Of a stretch of 47,933 nucleotides of DNA, positions 30,391-39,393 are shown piece after piece. The DNA lies in NCBI GenBank assembly GCA_902760595.1, contig CACWHI010000011.1:1-47933 (forward strand), given 5' to 3'. The translations under genes were made by a program, and so were the position numbers. This stretch comes from an uncultured Eubacteriales bacterium. Lineage in GTDB: Bacteria; Bacillota; Clostridia; Christensenellales; Aristaeellaceae. The notes beneath the pieces are model-generated. The model did no database searches, was not told the origin of the DNA, and saw nothing but the letters and a program-made list of their open reading frames with translations. The number at the start of each line of letters is the position of its first letter. Within the stretch, counting starts at the first letter, position 1.

Positions 30391-32471
30391 TTGAGCCCCA
30401 GCGCCGCGCGTGTCAGCGGCAGCATGGGCGACAGCCCGGAAAGGAAGGCCGCGTCATGCCCGCTGCGCAAGATGGCGGGGACCGCGTAGATCAGGATGCC
30501 GCGGTCCAGCGCGGCTGAGATGCCGCCCTCCAGATAATTCTGCGCCGCTTCGCAAAACGCGATCAGTCCCCGGATCAGCCGCAGCGGGATGACCACGCTC
30601 TGCTGCGCGCACAGCGTCATGAGGCGGGTGATGATATCCAGTCCCGCCTGGTTGAGCAGCGTCCTGGCCTGCTCCAGCTTATCCGCCAGCGCCTTCGCGT
30701 CGACCGCCGGATAATCGGCCGGATAGCCGGGCAGTAGGCCGCTCTGGGCCACGCGCACCACCGGCAGCGCCGCCGCCCGGGCGTCCTCCCCCGGAACAAA
30801 GACGTCCGTATGCCGGCCCGGCTGCGGCAGCAGGGGCCACGTCTGGTCGTGCACCAGCAAAACGGCCGCTTCGCCGCCCCGGAGGATCCGGAGGCCCGGA
30901 GCGTTCTTCACGGCGGTTCCGCCCAGGGCGCGCGCCAGCGCTTCCGCGGCGTCGCGTCCGTCCGCCTCACACTGCGCGTCCAGCTTCATGCCTTCCGCGC
31001 CGCAGAAGGCGTACACCGTCAGCAGGGACAAAGCGTCGTTCAGCTCGCACACAAAGCCCGCCGCGCGCATACTTTCCACGACACGGTGCGCGACCGTCAT
31101 GTATGGCGCGTCCTCCTGGGCAGTCGCCGGGCAGACGACGTCTAAGCCGGCCTCGCCGGCAAAGCGCTCCTGCTCCCGGACCAGCTCAGCCTTCTGCTCA
31201 CCGAGGGCTTTCAGTTCTTCCTGGGCCTTGTCCCGCTCCGACTTCAGTTCATCCAGCGCCTGGCGTTCGCTGTTGACCAGCCCCGCCACCAGGCTTTCGC
31301 GGTACTGCGCCTCCTGCGCCTTGGCCTGGTTCAGGTTCATGACCGTCATCAGGCGCTCGGCCTCGGTATCCTGCAGCTGCGCCCTGAGCGCCGCCAGCAC
31401 CGGATCGGCCGAGCCGCCCAGCGCCTGGGCGAACTGTTCCCGCGCGCCGGGCAGGGACAGGATCTCCGCCGTCAGGCTTTTCCGGTCCGCCTGGTTCCAT
31501 ACCGCCTTCAGCGCGTCCGCAAAGGGCTGCGTCTGGGCGGGTGCTGTCACCGGAGCGGGTTTGGACTGGTCCTGGCTGCGGGTGTTCTTTTTCTTTTCCG
31601 GCTTCTTCTCGGGCTCGGCTTTCTTTTCCGGTTTGGCCGCGCGGCGGTTGCTTTCCACCGCCTGCGCCAGGGTGTTGCGCTTCTGGCGGGGAGCTTCCGT
31701 CTCTACCTGCGCGTAGTACAGGGGCGTGCCCGCGTCGTCCGCGATCAGCACGTCCTGCGGCTTTTCGGCGGCCTGCGGATCCTCCGCGTCCTTGACCATG
31801 CGCATCATCTGCTGATCCAGCGCCTTGATCTGATCCAGCGCGGTCATCGGCTCCGATTCCGGCGCTTCCGGCTCCACAGCCGTTTCGGCGGCCGATTCAG
31901 CCGGAGTCTCCGCGGCGGGCGCTTCCTTCAGGGGCCAGTAGAACAGCCGGACCGAGCCGTCCGGCAGCGTCACGGAGAAAATGCGCGGATCGTCCGGCGG
32001 CAGCTGACGGGCGTCCTTCTGATCATGCCCGGTCTGCCGGTCCACAGGGCCGCGGATCTTCCCGCCCTGGCGCGCGTAGGCCTGGGCAGTCACCGCGCGG
32101 GACAGCATGCTTTCGGCGATCACCTCGTAAAACAGGTCCGCCGGCACGGCCTCGACCGCGTTCGAGTAGACGATATAGCGGTTCTTTTCCCCCTTGGAGG
32201 GCGCGTAGTTCTTGTTCTGCTTGAACTTGTCGGTGTGTCCGCCGGTCAGGGTCAGCAGGCAGAAGCTGCCCAGCCCGCGCAGGCGCTCCTTGCAGCTGCG
32301 CTGCTCGGACTTGTCCGGCACGACGCGCACGAAGCCGTCGTCGCGCCATTCGCCGATCTCCGCGGGGGTGAAGGGCCCTGTTTCCCGCAGCAGAGGCCGC
32401 ACCCGGAAATGTCCCAGCTTCTGGTTATCCTCCTCCAGCCATGCCAGGACGGTATGGTTGACGATGTCCAT
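30387..32471 (-). CDS. Large protein of unknown function with central coiled coil
   Basis: A 694-residue protein I do not recognise. Residues 1-~120 are globular and mixed alpha/beta (DIVNHTVLAWLEEDN, RVRPLLRETGPFTPAEIGEWRDDGF). A short strand set (FSVTLPDGSVRLFYWPL) follows near 165. Residues ~175-330 are low-complexity, first Ala/Glu/Pro-rich and then a Lys/Pro/Glu segment. Residues ~395-450 form a likely coiled coil (ERQALDELKSERDKAQEELK). The C-terminal ~240 residues are a mixed alpha/beta part. No signal peptide or membrane helix is seen. The ATG at 32471 is 13 nt after AAGGA. It heads an operon with SpoU and the glycosylase, which hints at a nucleic-acid role (inference). Confidence 0.75.
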   Translation of the reverse strand: MDIVNHTVLAWLEEDNQKLGHFRVRPLLRETGPFTPAEIGEWRDDGFVRVVPDKSEQRSCKERLRGLGSFCLLTLTGGHTDKFKQNKNYAPSKGEKNRYIVYSNAVEAVPADLFYEVIAESMLSRAVTAQAYARQGGKIRGPVDRQTGHDQKDARQLPPDDPRIFSVTLPDGSVRLFYWPLKEAPAAETPAESAAETAVEPEAPESEPMTALDQIKALDQQMMRMVKDAEDPQAAEKPQDVLIADDAGTPLYYAQVETEAPRQKRNTLAQAVESNRRAAKPEKKAEPEKKPEKKKNTRSQDQSKPAPVTAPAQTQPFADALKAVWNQADRKSLTAEILSLPGAREQFAQALGGSADPVLAALRAQLQDTEAERLMTVMNLNQAKAQEAQYRESLVAGLVNSERQALDELKSERDKAQEELKALGEQKAELVREQERFAGEAGLDVVCPATAQEDAPYMTVAHRVVESMRAAGFVCELNDALSLLTVYAFCGAEGMKLDAQCEADGRDAAEALARALGGTAVKNAPGLRILRGGEAAVLLVHDQTWPLLPQPGRHTDVFVPGEDARAAALPVVRVAQSGLLPGYPADYPAVDAKALADKLEQARTLLNQAGLDIITRLMTLCAQQSVVIPLRLIRGLIAFCEAAQNYLEGGISAALDRGILIYAVPAILRSGHDAAFLSGLSPMLPLTRAALGLK

Positions 32472-32491
32472 AATAACAAACAATCCTTTCG

Positions 32492-32521
32492 AATATACAA
32501 TTTTATTCACTCTGTGGTCAA
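32492..32521 (-). promoter_or_regulatory. Promoter of the unknown/SpoU/glycosylase operon
   Basis: TTGACC (32516-32521), 18 bp, TATATT (32492-32497) on the minus strand. The predicted start near 32486 is short of the ATG at 32471, which supports that start. Confidence 0.6.
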
Positions 32522-32540
32522 ACGAAGACTCATACGTCCA

Positions 32541-32680
32541 TAGGTAGGAATTAGGAGGGAGAAAGTAGGAAGTATGATTTCTTTATCAGGAAATCCACCG
32601 CTTATACGGATCAGCAAAACTGTCATCAGTAGAATTACTTTCTACTTCCTACTTTCTACTTCCTACTTCCTACCTTCTAA
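32541..32680. repeat. Heptad-repeat intergenic element D
   Basis: Left arm: GTAGGAA TTAGGAG GGAGAAA GTAGGAA (from ~32544). Right arm (~32629-32680): repeated TTTCTAC, TTCCTAC units. The core shares ATCCACCGC and AGTAGAATTA with element C. It lies between the operon promoter at 32492 and the GH13 stop at 32693. Confidence 0.8.
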
Positions 32681-32692
32681 GCCCTGTCTTCG

Positions 32693-34450
32693 TTATGGTC
32701 TTACGATCCTGACCTCGGCCCTGTCATCCTGCTGCGGCGTGCCGAAGACGTCGTGCCCGCAGGTGATCTCGCGGATGATGACGAGCGTGTCGGCGTTTTC
32801 TGCGTACACGCGGAGGCCGCCCGTCTGGAAAACGGGCCGGCGGCGGCAGGTGAGGATGCTTTTCACCGCTTCCCGGAGCTCCGTATCCTCGCGCCCCCAG
32901 GGATAGGTACCGCGGCAGTAGGGGTCCGCCGCGCCGCGCAGGCCCGCCTCGTCGCCATAGTAGACACAGGGGATCCCCGGCAGGGCCGCGATCAGGCGGT
33001 AGGCCTCGATCAGGCGCGCCTTGCCCAGCGCCAGCTGTTCGGCGCTCACGGCACGGTGAAGCAGCTCATGGTCCTCGTCGCCGTCCACCTCGCCGGTCAG
33101 CAGGCTCAGCACCCGCGGGCGGTCATGACTGCCCAGCAGGTTCATCACGCTGTAATAGAAGGGCGGGGCGTAGTTCTCCTGCTGGCTCTGGATCAGGCGC
33201 GCCACGTCCCAGGCGGCGATCCTGCCCGTCATGAAGTCCAGGACGGCGGTACGGATGGGATAATTCATCACGCTGTCCACCGTATCGCCCAGGCAGTAGG
33301 AGCGCATTTCCCCGTAGGTCACCTTATGGCTCGCGTCCTCCCAGACCTCGCCGATGATCGCGGCGTCCGGCTTTTCCGCCCGCGCCGCCCGGCGCAGCTG
33401 GCGCAGGTAGCTCATGGGCAGCTCGTCCGCTACGTCCAGCCGCCATCCGCTCGCGCCGTCGGTCAGCCAGCGCCGCACGATGCCGTGGTCGCCGAGAAAG
33501 TATTCCCTCACGTCTGGATTGTCCTTATCCAGCTCCGGGAGCGATCTGATCCCCCACCAGGACTGGTAGTCCTTCGGCCACTTGCGGAACTTATACCAGC
33601 CGAAATACGGGCTTTGGCGGCTCTGGCTCGCGCCGACGCTGTCGTAACGGCCCATACCGTTGAAATACAGGCTGTCCACGCCGGTGTGGCTGAAAACGCC
33701 GTCCAGCAGCACCCGGATCCCCTTCTCCTTCGCCAGCAGGCACAGTCTCGCGAAATCCGCCTCCGTACCCAGGAAGGGATCGATCTTCGTATAGTCGCCC
33801 GTATCGTAGCGGTGGTTGGTGCGCGCCTGGAAGATGGGGTTCAGGTAGAGCACCGTCACGCCCAGGTCACGCAGGACATCCAGCTTTTCCGCGATGCCGT
33901 TCAGGGTGCCGCCGAAAAAGTCGAGCGCGTAGTTGTCCTTTTCCTTGACCGACATCACCCGCTTGAGCGGCACATCGTCCCAGTGCTCGTGCAGCATGAC
34001 GTTTTTCCGGTCCGTCTCAGGCATCCGGTCGCGGTAAAAGCGGTCCGGGAAGATCTGGTACATGACGCCCGTGCGCAGGTAATCCGGCGTCACGTAATTC
34101 CTGTCGTAGACCGTGATCTGGTAGGGCACCGGCTCCGGCCCGCAGGTAACGCCCACGCCACCCAGGCCATCCCAGGCGTTTCCGTAGTATTCCCCCGCGC
34201 CGTCCCGGTTTTCCACATAGAAGAAGTACTGAAGGATCGCGGGCTCCTTCGGCATCATCAGACGGATCTCATGAATCCCGGCATCGCCGCGGACCATTTC
34301 CAGCGCCTGTCTTTCTCCGTTGACAGTGACGATCAGGCTGACACGTGACATTTCCTCGGTCCCCATCAGTCTGAGTCTGACAGGACGCTGGCAGGGCACC
34401 GGCCCCAGCGGTGCGCGGCATTCCGCCGCGCGGGAATCATGATAAAGCAT
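32693..34450 (-). CDS. GH13-family alpha-glycosidase (neopullulanase/maltogenic amylase-like)
   Basis: A 585-residue intracellular GH13 enzyme acting on maltodextrins or similar alpha-glucans. An N-terminal starch-binding-like module opens LYHDSRAAECRAPLGPVPC. The catalytic barrel holds VLYLNPIF, DGVFSHTG (region I), GWRLDVADEL (nucleophile Asp, region II), IIGEVWED (acid Glu, region III) and LLGSHDRPR (Asp, region IV). No signal peptide is seen. The ATG at 34450 has a weak SD but fits the domain start. It begins 22 bp after znuB stop, so it may share the recA-znuC-znuB transcript. Confidence 0.9.
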   Translation of the reverse strand: MLYHDSRAAECRAPLGPVPCQRPVRLRLMGTEEMSRVSLIVTVNGERQALEMVRGDAGIHEIRLMMPKEPAILQYFFYVENRDGAGEYYGNAWDGLGGVGVTCGPEPVPYQITVYDRNYVTPDYLRTGVMYQIFPDRFYRDRMPETDRKNVMLHEHWDDVPLKRVMSVKEKDNYALDFFGGTLNGIAEKLDVLRDLGVTVLYLNPIFQARTNHRYDTGDYTKIDPFLGTEADFARLCLLAKEKGIRVLLDGVFSHTGVDSLYFNGMGRYDSVGASQSRQSPYFGWYKFRKWPKDYQSWWGIRSLPELDKDNPDVREYFLGDHGIVRRWLTDGASGWRLDVADELPMSYLRQLRRAARAEKPDAAIIGEVWEDASHKVTYGEMRSYCLGDTVDSVMNYPIRTAVLDFMTGRIAAWDVARLIQSQQENYAPPFYYSVMNLLGSHDRPRVLSLLTGEVDGDEDHELLHRAVSAEQLALGKARLIEAYRLIAALPGIPCVYYGDEAGLRGAADPYCRGTYPWGREDTELREAVKSILTCRRRPVFQTGGLRVYAENADTLVIIREITCGHDVFGTPQQDDRAEVRIVRP

Positions 34451-34472
34451 GTTCTGTGAAGTCTCTTTCCTG

Positions 34473-35315
34473 TTATTTGGTTGTAAAGCTTCGGATCAGC
34501 AGCGTCACGAAATAGATGAGCCCCGCGCACAGCACGACGGCCGCGCCGACGCCCGTATTCATGACGTAGCTGATGACAAGTCCGGCGATCCCGCTGACCA
34601 GCCCGAACAGCACGGAAAGGAGCGCGTGCTGAGCGGCGCTTCGGGACACATTCCTGGCGGCGGCCGCGGGCAGGATCAGCAACGCGTTGATCAGCAGCAC
34701 ACCCACCCAGCGGATAGCCAGCATGACCGCCACCGCCACGAGGATGGCGAAGGCGTATTCCAGCCAGCGGGTGCGTATCCCGCGGCTTTCCGCCAGCTCG
34801 GGGCTGACCGCGCTGACCAGCAGGCGGTTGTACAGCGCCGCCCAGAAGACGACGCCCAGGATCAGCCCGACCAGCAGCCAGAGCAGGTCCTGCTGGCCGA
34901 TGGACAGGATATCGCCCGTCAGCAGGGACGAGTAGCTGGAAAATTTCCCACCCCTGGACAGCAGGAGCAGACCGAGCGCGATCCCCATGGAGGAGAAGAC
35001 GCTGATGGTGGTATCCTTGGTCGCCGCGCCGGAGCGGTTGACCGTGCTGACCAGTACCGCGTAAAGCACGCCGAACATCACCAGGCTGAGCGTGACGTTC
35101 TCCACCCCCAGCAGCATGCCAATGCCGACGCCGGCCAGGGCGCTGTGCCCCAGGGCGTCGGAGAAGAAGGCCATGCGCTGGTTGACCGCCATGGTGCCCA
35201 GCAGCGACAACAGCGGCGTGAGCAGCAGCATCGCGATCAGCGCGTTCTTCATGAACGTGTAGCGCAGGAAGTCGAAGGGCAGGAGGACGTCCATCACATG
35301 ATATACCGTATCCAT
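34473..35315 (-). CDS. znuB: Metal (Zn2+/Mn2+) ABC transporter permease, ZnuB/AdcB-like
   Basis: A 280-residue permease of the ABC-3 family with about eight helices. Typical segments are MAVNQRMAFFSDALGHSALAGVGIG, the SSMGIALGLLLLSRGG loop, LSIGQQDLLWLL, and IRWVGVLLINALLILPAAAARN. It lies 12 bp behind the ATPase gene. No binding-protein gene or Zur regulator is near, so the high-affinity receptor must be encoded elsewhere. Metal choice between Zn and Mn is not decided by sequence. Confidence 0.9.
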   Translation of the reverse strand: MDTVYHVMDVLLPFDFLRYTFMKNALIAMLLLTPLLSLLGTMAVNQRMAFFSDALGHSALAGVGIGMLLGVENVTLSLVMFGVLYAVLVSTVNRSGAATKDTTISVFSSMGIALGLLLLSRGGKFSSYSSLLTGDILSIGQQDLLWLLVGLILGVVFWAALYNRLLVSAVSPELAESRGIRTRWLEYAFAILVAVAVMLAIRWVGVLLINALLILPAAAARNVSRSAAQHALLSVLFGLVSGIAGLVISYVMNTGVGAAVVLCAGLIYFVTLLIRSFTTK

Positions 35316-35327
35316 GGCGTCCTCCCC

Positions 35328-36098
35328 TCAGACGGTGTCCGCGCGGACGGCCGGAAACAGCTCCGCGAAGGCCTCGCTGGCGAACACCTCGTCTGGGCTG
35401 CCCTCGGCGCGCACCGTCTTGTCCAGCAGCACCACGTCGTCGGCGTACCGCCGCACCAGCGCCCAGTCGTGAGTCACCAGCAGCACCGCCAGGTGATAAT
35501 TGTGCACCAGCTCCTCCACCAGCTCCAGGAAGATCCCCTGCCCGTTCTGATCCACGCCGGAGACCGGCTCGTCCAGGATCAGCAGGTCCGGCAGCGGGTC
35601 CAGGGCCAGGGCGAGCAGCACGCGCTGCATTTCCCCGCCGCTGAGCGCGCCCAGGCGCCGCTTGAGCAGGCTTTCGCCGTGGGCCAGGGTCAGCTGCTCG
35701 CGGATGTGCGCGCGGGTCTTCTCGCTGACGCCCAGCCATACGGGGCGCTTCGCGATCAGGCTCGCCATCAGGTCCTCCACGGTGACGGGCATCTGCCGGT
35801 CAAAGGGGAAGTGCTGCGGCACGTAGCCTGTGCGGATGGTGCCGATGCGGTGGCCCTGCGCGTCCTGATGCTCCACGCGGCCGGCATAGCCCAGCTGCCC
35901 CAGGAGGGCACGGATCAGGGTGGTCTTGCCCGCGCCGTTGGGGCCGACCAGGGCCGTCAGCCGCCCGCAGTGCACGTGCAGCGAGACATGGCTCAGCAGC
36001 GTATCCCCCTCGCGGCTCACGCTCAGGTCGTTCACGGAGATACGGCAGAGCCGGCACTGGCTCAGCTGGTTGCGGTGCAGGATCTCACTGACGTTCAT
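35328..36098 (-). CDS. znuC: Metal ABC transporter ATP-binding protein, ZnuC/AdcC-like
   Basis: A 256-residue ATPase. Walker A is GPNGAGKTT, the signature is [15 protein letters not shown], and Walker B is [21 protein letters not shown] is the Q-loop region typical of metal-type ATPases. A ~20-residue N-terminal extension with [13 protein letters not shown] carries a CxxC and a His before the usual ISVNDLSV start. Its ATG lies inside the recA 3' end (14-bp overlap), so it is coupled to recA. That pairing with recA is unusual. Confidence 0.9.
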   Translation of the reverse strand: MNVSEILHRNQLSQCRLCRISVNDLSVSREGDTLLSHVSLHVHCGRLTALVGPNGAGKTTLIRALLGQLGYAGRVEHQDAQGHRIGTIRTGYVPQHFPFDRQMPVTVEDLMASLIAKRPVWLGVSEKTRAHIREQLTLAHGESLLKRRLGALSGGEMQRVLLALALDPLPDLLILDEPVSGVDQNGQGIFLELVEELVHNYHLAVLLVTHDWALVRRYADDVVLLDKTVRAEGSPDEVFASEAFAELFPAVRADTV

Positions 36099-37209
36099 CA
36101 GGCTCGTCTTCCGTCAGCAGGCGCTCGGGCATTTCGGGGATCTCGCCGCTGTCCGCGTCCTCGTTCACCGTGATGTCCTGCTCGAACTCCTGGCGCAGGG
36201 TGCGCTCGATCTCCTCGGTGATCTCGGGATGCTCCTTGAGGAAGATGCGAGTGTTGTCGCGGCCCTGGCCGATGCGCTGGTCCTTGTAGGAGAACCACGC
36301 GCCGGACTTCTGGATGATGTCCTTCTGGACCGCCATGTCCAGGAGCGACCCTTCGGTGCTGATGCCCTGGCCGTAGAGCAGGTCCACCTCGCAGGTGCGG
36401 AAGGGCGGCGCTACCTTGTTCTTGACCACCTTGATCTTCATGCGGTTGCCGATGATCTCGGAGCCGTTCTTGATGGGTTCGCCCTTGCGGATATCCAGGC
36501 GCACGGAGGCGTAGAACTTGAGTGCGCGGCCGCCGGGGGTCGTCTCCGGGTTGCCGTACATCACGCCCACCTTCTCGCGCAGCTGGTTGATGAACAGGGC
36601 GATGGAGTTGGTCTTGTTGACCACGCCCGCCAGCTTGCGCATGGCCTGGCTCATCATGCGGGCCTGCAGGCCGACGAAGCTGTCGCCCATCTCGCCGTCG
36701 ATCTCGGCGCGCGGCACCAGCGCGGCCACGGAGTCCACCACGATGATCTCCACCGCGCCGGAGCGCACCAGCGCTTCCGCGATCTCCAGGGCGTCCTCGC
36801 CAGTGCTGGGCTGGCTGATGTACAGGTTATCGATGTCCACGCCCAGGTTCTTCGCGTACTGGGGATCCAGCGCGTGCTCCACGTCGATATACGCGGCTAC
36901 GCCGCCGCCCTTCTGCACCTGGGCCACCAGCTGCAGGGCCATGGTGGTCTTACCGGAGGATTCCGGGCCGTAGACCTCGATGATGCGCCCGCGCGGCACG
37001 CCGCCCACGCCCAGGGCGAAATCCAGGTCCAGGCAGCCGGTGGACACCACGTCCACCTTCAGGGTCGGCCGGTCGCCCAGCTTCATGACGGTGCCCTTGC
37101 CGAATTGCTTGTCCAGCGCGCTCAGCGCCACCTCCAGCGCCTTCGCCTTCTCTTCCTTCGTCCTGTCGCCGGTCATCAGAACTTTTTCTTCAGTGGGTTT
37201 TTTGGCCAT
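36085..37209 (-). CDS. recA: Recombinase A
   Basis: A 374-residue RecA, the DNA-strand exchange and SOS co-protease ATPase. It begins [12 protein letters not shown], longer than usual but normal for Clostridia. Walker [10 protein letters not shown], the EHALDPQYA segment, [14 protein letters not shown] (Walker B), loop L2 [31 protein letters not shown] and an acidic C-terminus are present. AAAGGAGTAACATC precedes the ATG. A heptad element (E) sits directly upstream, where cinA often lies in other Bacillota. I saw no clear LexA box there. Confidence 0.97.
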   Translation of the reverse strand: MAKKPTEEKVLMTGDRTKEEKAKALEVALSALDKQFGKGTVMKLGDRPTLKVDVVSTGCLDLDFALGVGGVPRGRIIEVYGPESSGKTTMALQLVAQVQKGGGVAAYIDVEHALDPQYAKNLGVDIDNLYISQPSTGEDALEIAEALVRSGAVEIIVVDSVAALVPRAEIDGEMGDSFVGLQARMMSQAMRKLAGVVNKTNSIALFINQLREKVGVMYGNPETTPGGRALKFYASVRLDIRKGEPIKNGSEIIGNRMKIKVVKNKVAPPFRTCEVDLLYGQGISTEGSLLDMAVQKDIIQKSGAWFSYKDQRIGQGRDNTRIFLKEHPEITEEIERTLRQEFEQDITVNEDADSGEIPEMPERLLTEDEPDERQ

Positions 37210-37257
37210 GATGTTACTCCTTTATGGTTCGTTCTCTTGAGGTACATGTTTGGGGTC

Positions 37258-37485
37258 AGTGAGGAGTTAGGAGTGATGAGTGAGGAGTTCAGGTTGAAAC
37301 GCCTGACGGCGTTTCGTCTTGTGGCAATGCGGAATCATTGATCAGAGTCAGTTTCTTCTGCCTATTGCGTGAACACGTATGCTTCAGCATCATCGCACAG
37401 CGCCGCAACAATCAAAACAATCTCTGAGGCATCGCCGAAGAGATTGCACCGCCACTCCTCACTTCTGACTCCTCACTCCTCACTG
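37258..37485. repeat. Heptad-repeat intergenic element E
   Basis: Left arm: GTGAGGA GTTAGGA GTGATGA GTGAGGA (37258-37285). Right arm (37452-37485) is the inverse CTCCTCACT type. The core contains GAAACGCC/GGCGTTTC and, in reverse orientation, CGATGCCTCAGAGATTG and ATTGTTGCGG related to element A. The right arm codes the last residues of pgsA. Confidence 0.8.
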
Positions 37486-37994
37486 TTATTCCATACCTCT
37501 TTCCAAAGCTCCTTAAAATAGATCCCGCCGGAAACGACCGTCATCACCGCCATGGCGACAGTCAGCACCGTCGTGACGAGATGGACGCGCAGGATCAGCG
37601 CGGACAGGACGCACAAAAGCTGCAATACGGTCTTGATCTTGCCGGGCATCTTGGCGGCAACCACCTTGCCGCTGCCGCTGGCCACCAGACGCAGGCCGTC
37701 CACAGCCAGCTCCCGCGCGGCGACGATGACCGCCGCCCAGGCGGGCAAAAGGCCCTTTTCCGTGAGCATGATCATGGCCGTCAGCACCAGCAGCTTATCC
37801 GCCACCGGGTCCAGGAATTTCCCGAACACAGTGATCAGCCCGTCGCGCCGCGCCAGATACCCGTCCAGGAAGTCCGTCAGCGCGCCGAGGGCAAAGACCG
37901 CCGCCGCCCAGGGATACAGCCCCAGGCCGATCAGCAGGCACACCGCCGGCACCAGCGCCACCCGCAGTACCGTCAGCCTGTTCGGAAGGTTCAT
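37473..37994 (-). CDS. pgsA: CDP-diacylglycerol-glycerol-3-phosphate 3-phosphatidyltransferase
   Basis: A 173-residue integral membrane enzyme that makes phosphatidylglycerolphosphate. The CDP-alcohol phosphotransferase motif is complete: DFLDGYLARRDGLITVFGKF then LDPVADK, with the DGxxAR...G...D...D pattern. It opens MNLPNRLTVLRVALVP, the typical start. Its ATG overlaps the rimO stop by 4 bp. The C-terminus NNSEE and the TGA stop are formed by heptad array E (AGTGAGGAGTGA), so the element has entered the reading frame. Confidence 0.93.
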   Translation of the reverse strand: MNLPNRLTVLRVALVPAVCLLIGLGLYPWAAAVFALGALTDFLDGYLARRDGLITVFGKFLDPVADKLLVLTAMIMLTEKGLLPAWAAVIVAARELAVDGLRLVASGSGKVVAAKMPGKIKTVLQLLCVLSALILRVHLVTTVLTVAMAVMTVVSGGIYFKELWKEVWNNSEE

Positions 37995-39292
37995 TCTGCC
38001 GCCTCCCCATACAGGTCATACTCATCCGCGTCCGTGATACGCACGTTCACAAAATTGCCCTCCGTCAGCGGCTGCTTTGCGCGGAACCGGATCACGCCGT
38101 CGGCGTCGGGCGCCTCTAAAATGCTGCGGCCGATATGCGTGTCCCCCTCGCGGCCGGTGACCAGCACCTTCGCGACGGTTCCGGTCCGCAGCCGGTTGCG
38201 CTCCAGGCTGATCTCCGCCTGCAGGCGCATCAGCCGGTCGAGGCGCTCCTGCTTGACCTCCTCGGGCACCTGATCCGGCATTTCCGCCGCCCTGGTGCCC
38301 TCCTCGGGCGAATAGGCGAACGCGCCCATGCGGTCGAAGGCCATTTCGCGGGTGAAGTCCATCAGCTCCTCAAAGTCCTCCTCAGTTTCGCCGGGGAAGC
38401 CCACGATGAAGGTCGTGCGCAGGCAGAAGCCCATCTCGCGCGCCTTTTTCAAAAGCCGCCGGTTGTGCTCCGTGTCCCCGCGCCGGTTCATCCGGGGCAG
38501 CAGGCGCATGGAGGCGTGCTGCAGGGGCAGGTCCAGGTACGGCGCGACGTTGGGCAGCGCGGCCATCGTCTCGAGCAGCTCGTCCGTGACCTCGTCGGGA
38601 TACATGTACAGCACCCGCAGCCACTCGACGCCCCCGATCCGGGCCGCCTCGCGCAGCAGGCTGGCCAGGCTGTCACCCGTGTCGGTGCCGTAGCGCGTGG
38701 TGTCCTGGGCGATCAGGATCTGCTCCTTCGCGCCCTTCGCCGCCAGCTGACGCATCTCCGCCAGGATGGCCTCCCGGGGCCGGGAACGGTAGCCGCCGCG
38801 GATCAGCGGGATCGCGCAGAAGGTGCAGCGGTTGTCGCAGCCGTCGCCGGTCTTGACGTAGGCCGTATAGGGCGGCGTCAGCAGCACACGGCCGCACTCC
38901 AGAAAGCTCCTGCTCCGGCTCACATCGTGCGGACGTGAGCCCGCCAGCGCCTTTTCGATCAGCCGCGGCAGCTTATCCTGCCCGTCGACGCCCAGCAGGC
39001 AGTCGATCTCCGGGATCTCGGCGATCAGCTCCTTTTCATACCGCTGGGCCAGGCAGCCGGTCACGCACAGCACCCGGCATTTGCCCTCGGTTTTCATCCG
39101 CGCCATGTCGAGGATGGCTTCAATGGATTCTTCCTTGGCGGACTGGATGAAGCCGCAGGTATTCACCAGGATCACTTCCGCTTCCGCGGCATCCGAAGTG
39201 AACTCATACCCTTCGCCCAGCAGCAGCGAAAGCATCTGCTCCGCGTCCACCTGGTTCTTGACGCAGCCCAGCGATACCAGCCCAACCTTCAT
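37991..39292 (-). CDS. rimO: Ribosomal protein uS12 methylthiotransferase
   Basis: A 433-residue radical-SAM enzyme that adds a methylthio group to Asp of ribosomal protein S12. The N-terminal MTTase cluster cysteines are Cys10, Cys46 and Cys80 (SLGCVKN, VNTCGF, VTGCLAQ). The radical-SAM motif is GDGCDNRCTFCAIP. A TRAM domain follows at the C-terminus (LVTGREGDTHIGRSILEAPDADG). The rimO-pgsA order is standard in Bacillota. It has a consensus promoter at 39347. Confidence 0.96.
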   Translation of the reverse strand: MKVGLVSLGCVKNQVDAEQMLSLLLGEGYEFTSDAAEAEVILVNTCGFIQSAKEESIEAILDMARMKTEGKCRVLCVTGCLAQRYEKELIAEIPEIDCLLGVDGQDKLPRLIEKALAGSRPHDVSRSRSFLECGRVLLTPPYTAYVKTGDGCDNRCTFCAIPLIRGGYRSRPREAILAEMRQLAAKGAKEQILIAQDTTRYGTDTGDSLASLLREAARIGGVEWLRVLYMYPDEVTDELLETMAALPNVAPYLDLPLQHASMRLLPRMNRRGDTEHNRRLLKKAREMGFCLRTTFIVGFPGETEEDFEELMDFTREMAFDRMGAFAYSPEEGTRAAEMPDQVPEEVKQERLDRLMRLQAEISLERNRLRTGTVAKVLVTGREGDTHIGRSILEAPDADGVIRFRAKQPLTEGNFVNVRITDADEYDLYGEAAE

Positions 39293-39346
39293 CGATCTGA
39301 AGTCCCTCCCAACAGCGTTCGCACCTGCCCATAGACAGACTGTTTC

Positions 39347-39375
39347 ATTATATTGTTTTTGACGTCGGGTGTCAA
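39347..39375 (-). promoter_or_regulatory. Consensus promoter of rimO-pgsA
   Basis: TTGACA (39370-39375), 17 bp, TATAAT (39347-39352) on the minus strand: a perfect sigma-A consensus with a ~48-nt leader. It lies just downstream of the mfd stop. Confidence 0.85.
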
Positions 39376-39393
39376 ATGATTCTTTGCAGCCGT

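Noticed and set aside
37210-37257. LexA/SOS box upstream of recA
   Set aside because: No GAAC-N4-GTTC type palindrome is present; the nearest candidate (CAAACATGTAC) is too poor.
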